From Stutzerimonas stutzeri (GTDB taxonomy: Bacteria; Pseudomonadota; Gammaproteobacteria; Pseudomonadales; Pseudomonadaceae), in NCBI RefSeq assembly GCF_024448985.1, contig NZ_JAMOII010000013.1, positions 34,833 to 98,832 of the forward strand: a DNA stretch of 64,000 nt, in the 5' to 3' direction. Numbering within the stretch: the first letter of the stretch is position 1; every line of letters starts with the position of its first letter. The notes beneath the pieces were generated by a model. It searched no databases and was not told the origin of the DNA. It saw only the letters and a program-made list of their open reading frames with translations. The translations under genes and the position numbers were made by a program. This document shows positions 17,208-24,915 of the stretch, in pieces.

Positions 17208-17891
17208 ATGAAGCGTTTCGTATTGATCGACACCGCGGATATCCCCGGCGGCGGCGCCCTCTGCCTGTTCGAGTACGGTGACGATTTCGTCATCAAGATT
17301 CAGGGTGGCAATGGCAACCAGCTGATGAACACCCGCATGCACGGTTCCGAAGATGCCCTTGCGCGAATCCCCTGCGAACGGATCGCCCAGCGCCCACGCC
17401 CCCGCGTGCTGATCGGTGGGCTGGGCATGGGTTTCACTTTGGCCTCGGCGTTGAAACACCTCGGCGAGGATGCCGAAGTACAGGTCGCAGAGCTGGTGCC
17501 CGGCGTGATCGAGTGGAACCGCGGAGCGCTCGGAGAGAAGGCCGGACTGCCGATCAACGATCCGCGCACCCGAGTGCTCAACCATGATGTCGCCGACGTG
17601 CTACGGCGCGAACCTCAAGGCTTCGACGCGATCATGCTGGACGTCGATAACGGACCGGAAGGGCTGACCCAGAAACACAACAGCTGGCTCTATTCAGCAG
17701 CGGGTTTGGATACCTGCGCGCAAGCTCTTCGTCCGAAGGGCCTATTGGCGGTATGGTCAGCGAGCGCGGACCAAGCCTTCTCGCAGCGCTTGGCCAAAGC
17801 GGGCTTCAAGGCCGAAGAGGTCCAGGTATTCGCCCACGGCAACCGCGGCACACGGCATACCATCTGGATAGCTGAGAAAAAATCTCGTTAG
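17208..17891 (+). CDS. Spermidine-synthase-like methyltransferase-fold protein
   Basis: This 227-residue protein has the class I Rossmann fold of spermidine synthase relatives: the nucleotide-binding glycine motif VLIGGLGMGFTLASAL, the acidic strand end AELVPGVIEWN, and FDAIMLDVDNGPEG. It is shorter than SpeE and lacks the N-terminal SpeE beta-domain, so polyamine synthesis is not established. The ATG at 17208 was chosen over the ATG at 17157 because the family N-terminus begins near MKRFVLIDT and GAG lies just upstream. It follows the GGDEF-EAL gene by 63 bases and may share its transcript. Confidence 0.7.
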   Translation: MKRFVLIDTADIPGGGALCLFEYGDDFVIKIQGGNGNQLMNTRMHGSEDALARIPCERIAQRPRPRVLIGGLGMGFTLASALKHLGEDAEVQVAELVPGVIEWNRGALGEKAGLPINDPRTRVLNHDVADVLRREPQGFDAIMLDVDNGPEGLTQKHNSWLYSAAGLDTCAQALRPKGLLAVWSASADQAFSQRLAKAGFKAEEVQVFAHGNRGTRHTIWIAEKKSR

Positions 17892-17962
17892 GCCGGACAA
17901 CCAACAAGCCCGGAATAACCCCAACCAATGACAATGCGCGGCCGAGATCGCCAAGCTGTGGA

Positions 17963-18838
17963 TCAGCTAAACGCCAGCTGCGTTGCTAGCAACCAGGCAC
18001 CGCCAGCGCACAGCACAGCGCCACCGATCGCCTGCCAGCGGTAACGGCGCGCAAGGACTTCCTCGCCATGGCTGGAAAGCACAAATGGCAGCGCTTCGGT
18101 CGGCCGTGCAAGCCGATGCTCCGCCGGGCGACTACTGGCAAGGCGGTGCCGCTGCTCCGCCTCCAGACCAGCAGCGAGTCGAACCCGCGCCCACTCCGCG
18201 TCGTCGAGCTGGCCGTCTCGATTATTATCGAAACGCCGCAGCAAACCGGCGTAATCACCTTTCCACTCGCGCACGACCTGTCCTTGCGCCGCGTTAAGAT
18301 CAAGCCCCTGCCGGCCCCCCGCCGTGGTCCGAAAATCGCCGATGGCGTACAGCGGCTCGCCCGCGTGCAGGCGCTCTTCGGTGTAGCGGTAGCGGCGATT
18401 ACCGCTTAGCCAGGCGAGAAGCCCCGTCGGCGGCAGGCCTCTGGGATGACGCAAGTCGCCGGTCCAGACGTCGCGTCGCGCGGGCAATACCTCGGCACCC
18501 TTTGGGTCGATAAGGCAGTCACCGGTGGCATCGCTCAAACGCAGCGGGCGGTCGCTGCTGCCGTGTTCGACGACCCGCCAGCTGCTGCGCTTGCCCGCGG
18601 CGCGGTACTCCTCGATCCGATACCGCCACCAGAGGCAGGGTTTGGCTGTCAGCGGCGCCAGCATGACCGGCAGGTCCGCAACCTCGCCCAACATACCGGC
18701 GAGTTCGACATAGCCCTGCGCGGCCGAGCGTATTTTCGAGGTCGGCGTGTCCAGCAGATGGCGAACCTTCGACCATCGGCTGACCCAGAGCCAACCGCCG
18801 CCCAGACACATCGCCACGCCAACGCCCGCTAGCAACAC
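17963..18838 (-). CDS. GIDE-domain membrane protein with EF-hand loop
   Basis: This 291-residue protein has hydrophobic helices at each end (about 1-20 and 272-290) flanking a region typical of bacterial GIDE-domain proteins, relatives of the membrane part of mitochondrial MUL1/GIDE E3 ligases (YVELAGMLGEV, PCLWWRYRIEEY). No RING domain is visible, so ligase activity is not implied. A canonical 12-residue EF-hand loop, DNNRDGQLDDAE (D204-E215), predicts calcium binding between the helices. The GTG start at 18838 lies 13 bases after the lemA stop, so the two genes form an operon. The function of the pair is unknown. Confidence 0.7.
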   Translation of the reverse strand: MLLAGVGVAMCLGGGWLWVSRWSKVRHLLDTPTSKIRSAAQGYVELAGMLGEVADLPVMLAPLTAKPCLWWRYRIEEYRAAGKRSSWRVVEHGSSDRPLRLSDATGDCLIDPKGAEVLPARRDVWTGDLRHPRGLPPTGLLAWLSGNRRYRYTEERLHAGEPLYAIGDFRTTAGGRQGLDLNAAQGQVVREWKGDYAGLLRRFDNNRDGQLDDAEWARVRLAAGLEAEQRHRLASSRPAEHRLARPTEALPFVLSSHGEEVLARRYRWQAIGGAVLCAGGAWLLATQLAFS

Positions 18839-18851
18839 TTCGGTAGCCCAC

Positions 18852-19424
18852 TCAGCCGAACAGGGGTTTCAGATCGACGTCCGCCTTTTGCGCCTCGCTG
18901 AACTGCAGCAAGGGCGCCTCGCGGAAACCAAATGCGCGCGCCAGCAGCACGTCGGGGAATTGCTCGATGCGCACGTTGTTCAGATTGACCGACTCGTTGT
19001 ACAGCTCGCGACGATCAGCGATGCCACTTTCCAGCCCGCTGATGCGCTGCTGCAAATGCCGGAAGCTCTCGTTGGCGCGCAGCTCCGGATAGTTCTCAGC
19101 CAGCGCGAACAACCGCCCAAGCCCCGCACGCAGCCCAGTCTCGGCCTGCCCGAGCGCGCCGACATCGCCCTGCTCGCGCGCATCGGACACGGCGTTACGC
19201 GCCCTGATGATCTGCGCCAGAGTGCTGCGCTCGTGCTGCATGTATTGCTTGCAGGTTTCCACCAGTTTGGGCAGCTCTTCGTGCCGCTGGCGCAACAACA
19301 CATCGATGTTCGACCAGGCCTTGCTTACGCCGTGCTTGAGGCGCACCAGACCGTTGTAAAGCACCACCGCATAAGCGACGACAAGAAACAGCACGACCCA
19401 TGTAAGCACGGCGCCCAGGCTCAT
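18852..19424 (-). CDS. lemA: LemA family protein
   Basis: LemA proteins are membrane-anchored helical bundles of unclear function. This 190-residue protein has one N-terminal transmembrane helix (about 4-24) followed by the conserved YNGLVRLKHGVSKAWSNIDVLLRQRHEELPKLV pattern (first part shown as YNGLVRLKHGVSKAWSNIDV). It ends in an RAFGFREAPLLQF segment that is also typical. GGAGAT lies upstream of the ATG. It is the first gene of an operon with the GIDE/EF-hand protein, a pairing seen in other proteobacteria. Confidence 0.88.
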   Translation of the reverse strand: MSLGAVLTWVVLFLVVAYAVVLYNGLVRLKHGVSKAWSNIDVLLRQRHEELPKLVETCKQYMQHERSTLAQIIRARNAVSDAREQGDVGALGQAETGLRAGLGRLFALAENYPELRANESFRHLQQRISGLESGIADRRELYNESVNLNNVRIEQFPDVLLARAFGFREAPLLQFSEAQKADVDLKPLFG

Positions 19425-19518
19425 CGAATATCTCCATAAAGGTCCGGATTCGGAGATGCATTCTAGCTACACAGCCGAATCGCAGACGCGACCTGCTCCA
19501 CGCAATTTCTTTGCACAA

Positions 19519-19537
19519 AATGCAAATCTTTCGCATT
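19519..19537. promoter_or_regulatory. Putative Fur box before the imelysin operon
   Basis: AATGCAAAT-C-TTTCGCATT is a 19-base 9-1-9 inverted repeat, resembling Pseudomonas Fur boxes with GCAAAT arms. It lies 72 bases before the first imelysin gene, where a repressor would cover the promoter. The product family is iron-regulated in other bacteria. Confidence 0.5.
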
Positions 19538-19609
19538 ATGCCCTGCAGCGAATAGCCGCACCTCATCGGTCGGCATTCCCTTTTCTCACTGCAAGCAAAG
19601 GAACCCGCC

Positions 19610-20953
19610 ATGCTACGCACCCCCGTCTGGGCCACCGCCAGCCTTCTCGCTGTCGCCATTTCACTCGCAGGTTGCGGCGAAGACAAAGCACCAGCCGAAC
19701 AGGCCGCCGCGCCGCAAACCACCCAGAGTGAGCCGGCAACTGCGAGCGCGCCAGAAGCGACCCTGAACGAAGAAGCCGCACAGGCGGTGGTCAAGCATTA
19801 CGGGGACATGGCGCACGCCATTTTCAGCGATGCGCACAGCACTGGTTTGAAACTCCAGGAAGCCATCGACGCCCTGCTTGCCGACCCTACCGAGCAAACC
19901 CTGCAGGCCGCCAAGGACGCCTGGCTGGCCGCACGTGTTCCCTACATGCAGACGGAAGTGTTCCGCTTCGGCAACGCCGTGGTCGATGATTGGGAAGGTC
20001 AGCTCAACGCCTGGCCGCTGGACGAAGGCATGATCGACTACGTCGAAGGCGACTACCAGCATGCGCTGGGCAACCCTGGCGCAACCGCCAACATCATTGC
20101 CAACCAGGAATTGCAGATCGGCGAAGACAAGATCGATGTCAGCGAAATCACCGGCGAGAAGCTCGCCAGCCTGAACGAACTGGCCGGCTCGGAAGCCAAC
20201 GTCGCCACCGGTTATCACGCCATCGAATTTCTTCTCTGGGGCCAGGACCTGAACGGTACCGGCCCCGGCGCGGGTAACCGTCCCGTAAGCGACTTCATCG
20301 AGGGTGAAGGTTGCACCGGCGGTAACTGCGACCGCCGCCGCACCTACCTGAAAGCCGCGACCGATCTTCTGGTTACCGATCTCGAAGAGATGGTCAACGA
20401 GTGGAAGCCCGGCGTCGCGGACAACTATCGCGCCAGCCTGGAAGGCGAATCCGCCGAGAACGGTCTGCGCAAGATGTTCTTCGGCATGGGTAGCCTGTCG
20501 CTTGGCGAACTGGCAGGCGAGCGCATGAAAGTCGCACTGGAAGCCAACTCGCCGGAAGACGAGCACGACTGCTTCAGCGACAACACCCATAACTCGCATT
20601 TCTTCAATGCCAAAGGCATCCGTAACGTCTACCTGGGCGAATACACCCGCGTCGATGGCAGCACGCTCAGCGGCCCGAGCCTGGCCTCGCTGGTGGATGG
20701 CGTCGACCCGCAGATCAACACCACGCTGAAGGCCGACCTGGAAACCACCGAAGCCAAGATGCAGATGCTGGTCGTCAGCGCCAATGAGGGTGGGGCGTTC
20801 GATCAACTGATCGCACCTGACAACACCGAAGGGCAGGAAAAAGTTCGCGCCGCGATCGGCGCGCTGGTACAGCAAACCGGCTCGATCGAAAAAGCCGCTG
20901 CCGCACTGGGTATCAGCGATCTGAACCCGGACACTGCCGATCACCAGTTCTGA
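19610..20953 (+). CDS. Imelysin-family lipoprotein (M75, iron-regulated)
   Basis: This 447-residue protein belongs to the imelysin/EfeO-related family of periplasmic, iron-linked proteins. The signal peptide ends in a lipobox (LAGC, cysteine about residue 22), so it is a predicted lipoprotein. An Ala/Glu-rich linker precedes the helical imelysin domain, which carries the family motif GYHAIE (G201, H203, E206), proposed to bind metal. No protease activity is known for most members despite the peptidase family label. It is the first gene of a four-gene operon with a di-heme oxidoreductase, a second imelysin and a DUF1513 protein. A Fur-box-like dyad upstream supports induction under iron limitation. 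Confidence 0.9.
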   Translation: MLRTPVWATASLLAVAISLAGCGEDKAPAEQAAAPQTTQSEPATASAPEATLNEEAAQAVVKHYGDMAHAIFSDAHSTGLKLQEAIDALLADPTEQTLQAAKDAWLAARVPYMQTEVFRFGNAVVDDWEGQLNAWPLDEGMIDYVEGDYQHALGNPGATANIIANQELQIGEDKIDVSEITGEKLASLNELAGSEANVATGYHAIEFLLWGQDLNGTGPGAGNRPVSDFIEGEGCTGGNCDRRRTYLKAATDLLVTDLEEMVNEWKPGVADNYRASLEGESAENGLRKMFFGMGSLSLGELAGERMKVALEANSPEDEHDCFSDNTHNSHFFNAKGIRNVYLGEYTRVDGSTLSGPSLASLVDGVDPQINTTLKADLETTEAKMQMLVVSANEGGAFDQLIAPDNTEGQEKVRAAIGALVQQTGSIEKAAAALGISDLNPDTADHQF

Positions 20954-20961
20954 TCCTATGT

Positions 20962-20992
20962 TTCAGGGAGCGGTGCAACGCCGCTCCCTGAA
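20962..20992. other. Strong hairpin after the first imelysin gene
   Basis: TTCAGGGAGCGG and CCGCTCCCTGAA form a perfect 12-base stem with a seven-base loop, nine bases past the stop codon. There is no T-tract. It may end part of the transcription or protect the upstream mRNA, giving more imelysin than downstream products. Confidence 0.6.
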
Positions 20993-21070
20993 TGCCTGCC
21001 AGGCGCTTTTCCTGTAGCCAGGCCCTTCAGAGTACTCGCCCGGATAGGTCAGCCAACCCGCTCTGACGCC

Positions 21071-21093
21071 ACGTAGGATGGGTGAAATCCATC
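21071..21093. repeat. GTAGGATGGG-type repeat copy
   Basis: ACGTAGGATGGG followed by TGAAATCCATC forms an imperfect hairpin related to the repeat at 9081-9109. It lies in the 232-base gap between the first imelysin and the di-heme oxidoreductase genes. Confidence 0.4.
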
Positions 21094-21185
21094 AGCGACA
21101 TCGCCAGATCAAATGCAAACTGCTCTTATTCACACTCCATTAGCCTGCTAAGATTGCCGCCCTGCCACATGTCCAGGTACACCCG

Positions 21186-22601
21186 ATGCACCCGCTTTTT
21201 CGCTCTGCTATCGCCCTGCTGCTGGCCATGAGCCTTGCCGCATGCGGCGAACAGGCGCCACGTTTCGAGCAGGCCGAGCCAGGCGAAGCGCTTTCCGCCG
21301 GCAGCGCGACCGTAATGAAGTTCGATCAGAACGCCTTCTCGATGCCCTCTGCCAACTTGTCGCCTGTGAGGCGACTGGATTTCAGTGTCGGCAACAGCTT
21401 CTTCCGAAACCCCTGGGTCATTGCGCCGGCTTCGACCACGGCCCGCGACGGCCTCGGCCCCCTGATGAATACCAACGCCTGCCAGAACTGCCACATCAAG
21501 GACGGCCGCGGCCATCCCGCGCAAGCCGAGCGCGGCAATGCCGTTTCCATGCTGGTACGGCTATCGATTCCCGCAAGTGCCGAACACGCCGAGGTCGTCC
21601 GCGAGCGCGGCATCGCACCGGAACCCGTCTACGGTGGTCAGTTGCAGGACATGTCCATTCCCGGCATCGCACCGGAGGGTAAGGTGCGGCTCAGCTACAC
21701 CACCCGGACCGAGCGTTTCGCCGACGGATTCGAAGTCGAACTGCGTGAACCGAAGCTGGCCATCAGCGAACTCGGTTACGGCCCCATGCATCCCGATACG
21801 CAATTTTCCATTCGCATCGCCCCACCAGTGATTGGTCTCGGGCTGCTGGAGGCCATTCCCGACGCGGCGTTACTGGCCAATGTCGACCCGGACGACAGCA
21901 ACGGCGACGGCATTTCCGGCCGTCCCAACCGGGTGTTCGATCAGGTTACGCGCGGCACCGCGATTGGCCGCTTCGGCTGGAAGGCCGGACAACCGAACCT
22001 CAATCAGCAGAATGCCGATGCGTTTTTCAACGACATGGGCCTGACCACGAGCCTGTTCACCGGTAATAGCTGCACCGATCGACAATTGGACTGCCTGGCC
22101 ATGCCCCACGGCGGCGAGCCGGAAGTCAGCGATAACATTCTCGACCTGGTGCTGTTCTACACGCGCAACCTGGGTGTACCGGCGCGCCGCGACGTTGACG
22201 CGCCGCAGGTCCTCCAGGGCAAGACACTGTTCCACCGCGCCGGCTGCCAGAACTGCCACGTGCCAACCTTTACCACGGGCGATGCCGCCGAGCCCGAACT
22301 GGCCAATCAGGTGATCCGACCCTATACCGATCTGCTGCTGCATGACATGGGCGAAGGACTTGCCGATCACCGGCCGGAGTTCGAAGCCAGCGGCAGCGAA
22401 TGGCGCACCCCACCGCTGTGGGGCATCGGCATGACCGAAGCGGTCAGCGGGCACACCCAGTTTCTGCATGACGGACGGGCACGCAACCTGCTCGAAGCCA
22501 TACTCTGGCACGGCGGCGAAGCGGAACGAGCCAAACAGGCCGTACTCGGTTTCGACAGCGATGAACGCAGCGCCTTGCTGGCCTTTCTCGAATCACTTTA
22601 A
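21186..22601 (+). CDS. Di-heme c-type oxidoreductase lipoprotein (DHOR, DUF1111)
   Basis: This 471-residue protein is of the di-heme oxidoreductase (DUF1111, also called thiol oxidoreductase) family, distantly related to di-heme cytochrome c peroxidases. It has a lipobox ending at C20 (LAAC) and two heme-attachment motifs, CQNCH at 99-103 and CQNCH at 354-358. Conserved FSIRIAPPVIGLGLLEAIPD and WRTPPLWGIGMT segments are visible. It lies between the two imelysin genes, so a redox role in periplasmic iron or heme handling is a reasonable inference, not an established one. It starts 232 bases after the first imelysin gene. Confidence 0.88.
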   Translation: MHPLFRSAIALLLAMSLAACGEQAPRFEQAEPGEALSAGSATVMKFDQNAFSMPSANLSPVRRLDFSVGNSFFRNPWVIAPASTTARDGLGPLMNTNACQNCHIKDGRGHPAQAERGNAVSMLVRLSIPASAEHAEVVRERGIAPEPVYGGQLQDMSIPGIAPEGKVRLSYTTRTERFADGFEVELREPKLAISELGYGPMHPDTQFSIRIAPPVIGLGLLEAIPDAALLANVDPDDSNGDGISGRPNRVFDQVTRGTAIGRFGWKAGQPNLNQQNADAFFNDMGLTTSLFTGNSCTDRQLDCLAMPHGGEPEVSDNILDLVLFYTRNLGVPARRDVDAPQVLQGKTLFHRAGCQNCHVPTFTTGDAAEPELANQVIRPYTDLLLHDMGEGLADHRPEFEASGSEWRTPPLWGIGMTEAVSGHTQFLHDGRARNLLEAILWHGGEAERAKQAVLGFDSDERSALLAFLESL

Positions 22602-22640
22602 CGCCGGACCAACCGGTGTCCCGCCTTGCCGAGGAGCAAC

Positions 22641-23714
22641 ATGCATCCAAACCGTTACCTTTCAATCCTTTCCGCCACAGCGCTGGGTCTGATGTTGAGC
22701 GCCTGCGCGCCGTCCGACCCCTTTACCGAAACGAGCAAGAGTCTGGCTGATGAGGTCTTGCTGCCCTCCTATACCCAGTGGGCCGAAACCAACCGGCGCA
22801 TGGCCGCGAGCGGTATCGCTTTTTGCGCGGGCAACGAAGAGTTGGACGACGCGCGCAAGGCGTTCGTGCACGCGCAATTTGCCTGGGCGGGCCTGCAGCC
22901 GCTGCTGATCGGACCGATGGGCGAAGGCAACCGGGCCTGGCAAGTGCAGTTCTGGCCCGACAAGAAAAACCTCGTGGGCCGGCAGATCGCCGCCCTGCTG
23001 AAGAAGAATCCTCAGCTGACCCAGGCCGATCTGGAAAATGCCAGCGTCGTACTGCAGGGCCTTTCGGCGTACGAATACGTGCTGTTCGACAAGGCCGTCG
23101 ACCTGCAGGACGCCGAGGTCAAGGCGCGCCACTGCTCGTTGCTCGTCGCTATCGGCGAACACCAGCAAAAGCTCGCCGCGAACATACTCGAGCAGTGGCA
23201 GGCCGAAGGCGGCATGGTCGCGCAACTCAGCGAGTTTCCCAACGAGCGCTACGCCGAAGCGCAGGAGGCCATCGCCGATCTGTTGCGCGTACAGGTCACC
23301 GCGCTGGACGGTCTGAAGAAAAAGCTCGGCGCCCCGCTGGGCCGTCAGACGAAAGGCTTTCCGCAGCCTTTCCAGGCCGAAGCCTGGCGCAGCGATGCGA
23401 CGCTCGGCAGCATCGACGCTGCCCTCGCCGGCGCACAGCGGTTGTGGCAAGGCGCCGATGACAGTGGCCTTAAACGTCTGGTCCCTGCCGATCAGGCCGA
23501 CCTGGTCAAACGCATCGATGTCGCCTACGCGGCGACCCGCCAACATCTGGCGGATATTAGGCTGCCGTTCAGCGAGCTGATCGCCGACGAGGCCGGTCGC
23601 GAACGGTTGAGCGCGCTGTACCAGGACATCGACGCACTGCACCGCTTGCATCAGAACGAACTGGCCCGCGCGCTGGGTGTGCAGATCGGCTTCAACGCGC
23701 ACGACGGAGACTGA
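22641..23714 (+). CDS. Second imelysin-family lipoprotein
   Basis: This 357-residue protein is a second imelysin-like lipoprotein with a lipobox (LSAC) near residue 20. The predicted helical domain resembles the first imelysin, but the family motif GxHxxE appears as GLSAYE (140-145): the metal-associated histidine is replaced by serine. The ATG at 22641 follows GAGGAG at 22631-22636; the in-frame TTG at 22626 is less likely. It follows the di-heme oxidoreductase by 39 bases and is followed by DUF1513 with one base between, so the three are co-transcribed. Confidence 0.85.
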   Translation: MHPNRYLSILSATALGLMLSACAPSDPFTETSKSLADEVLLPSYTQWAETNRRMAASGIAFCAGNEELDDARKAFVHAQFAWAGLQPLLIGPMGEGNRAWQVQFWPDKKNLVGRQIAALLKKNPQLTQADLENASVVLQGLSAYEYVLFDKAVDLQDAEVKARHCSLLVAIGEHQQKLAANILEQWQAEGGMVAQLSEFPNERYAEAQEAIADLLRVQVTALDGLKKKLGAPLGRQTKGFPQPFQAEAWRSDATLGSIDAALAGAQRLWQGADDSGLKRLVPADQADLVKRIDVAYAATRQHLADIRLPFSELIADEAGRERLSALYQDIDALHRLHQNELARALGVQIGFNAHDGD

Positions 23715-23715
23715 T

Positions 23716-24810
23716 ATGAAACGTAGAGCCTTTCTCGGACTGGGCGGCGCCGTGGTCGCAGCCTCTGCTGTCGGCGGCTGGACACTGACCCGTCACAGCG
23801 AGCAACCGCTGCTGCTCTCCGCGCGCGACGATGCCGATGGCCGTCATTACGCAGTCGGCTATCGGCTCGATGGCAGCCGCGTGTTCGCCACGCCAGCCAA
23901 CGAGCGTTGCCATGACGTGTACGTCCATCCGCATTTGCCGCTGGCGGTGTTCGTCGGGCGCCGGCCGAGCCGCGAGAGCTATCTGATCGACAGCCGGGAC
24001 GGCACCTTGCTGCAGGTCATCGCCTCGCCATCTGACCGTCACTTCTATGGCCACGGCGTGTTCCACGCCAGCGGCGATCTGTTCTACGCCACCGAAAACG
24101 ACACCACCGATGCCGGCCGTGGCGTGCTGGGCATCTACCGCGTCGAGGAGCGCCGGCTGGTTCGCGAAGGCGAACATTCGTCCCACGGCATCGGCCCGCA
24201 TCAGCTGCTCTGGATGCCGGACGGCGAAACCCTGGTGATCGCCAACGGCGGCATCCGCACCGAGGCCGACAGCCGCGAAATGATGAACCTCGACGCCATG
24301 GAGCCGAGCCTGGTGCTGCTCCATCGCGACGGCACGCTGATCAGCAAGGAGCAACTGCCCGAGCAGATGAACAGCGTGCGTCACCTGGCAGTTGCCGCAG
24401 ACGGCACCGTGGTGTCCGGCCAGCAGTACGAAGGCGACCCCATGGACGCGGTCCCGCTGCTGGCGATCAAGCGTCCCGGTCAGGCGTTCCAGGCGTTCCC
24501 GCTGGGTGAGGCGCAGCGCCAGACGATGAACCAGTACACTGCCAGCCTGGCGATCAACGACTCATTGCGCCTGCTGGCCGTGACGGCGCCGCGCGGTAAC
24601 AAGGTGTTCATCTGGGATCTGGACAGCGCTGCGTTGCGCGAAGAAATTCACCTGCCTGACTGCGCCGGCGTCGCAGCGGTCGAACAAGGCTTCGTGGTGA
24701 GTTCGGGGCAGGGTCGTTGCCGACTGGTCGACTGCGGCGGCGAGCGCTTCGTCAGTACCCCGCTGCAGCTTCCCGCAGGGCTCTGGGACAACCATTTGCG
24801 CCTGGCCTGA
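23716..24810 (+). CDS. DUF1513 beta-propeller-like protein
   Basis: This 364-residue exported protein of the DUF1513 family has a twin-arginine-like N-terminus (KRRAFLGLGG) followed by a hydrophobic stretch, suggesting Tat or Sec export. Repeated beta-rich segments suggest a beta-propeller (FYGHGVFHASGDLFYATEND, GIGPHQLLWMPDGETLVIA). The family is repeatedly found beside imelysin and di-heme oxidoreductase genes, and its biochemical role is unknown. The ATG at 23716 lies one base after the stop of the second imelysin gene. A hairpin without a T-tract follows the gene at 24848-24873. Confidence 0.85.
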   Translation: MKRRAFLGLGGAVVAASAVGGWTLTRHSEQPLLLSARDDADGRHYAVGYRLDGSRVFATPANERCHDVYVHPHLPLAVFVGRRPSRESYLIDSRDGTLLQVIASPSDRHFYGHGVFHASGDLFYATENDTTDAGRGVLGIYRVEERRLVREGEHSSHGIGPHQLLWMPDGETLVIANGGIRTEADSREMMNLDAMEPSLVLLHRDGTLISKEQLPEQMNSVRHLAVAADGTVVSGQQYEGDPMDAVPLLAIKRPGQAFQAFPLGEAQRQTMNQYTASLAINDSLRLLAVTAPRGNKVFIWDLDSAALREEIHLPDCAGVAAVEQGFVVSSGQGRCRLVDCGGERFVSTPLQLPAGLWDNHLRLA

Positions 24811-24847
24811 CCCTCAACATTCCGGCCTAGCCGCCGAAAAAACAGAG

Positions 24848-24873
24848 CGAGTGATCGTGCCTATGATCACTCG
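24848..24873. terminator. Possible weak terminator of the imelysin operon
   Basis: CGAGTGATC and GATCACTCG form a perfect nine-base stem with an eight-base loop, but no T-tract follows on the plus strand. Confidence 0.35.
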
Positions 24874-24915
24874 ACGCCTGTCTGCGCCTGACTCCAACAC
24901 TACGAGAGCGCTCCG

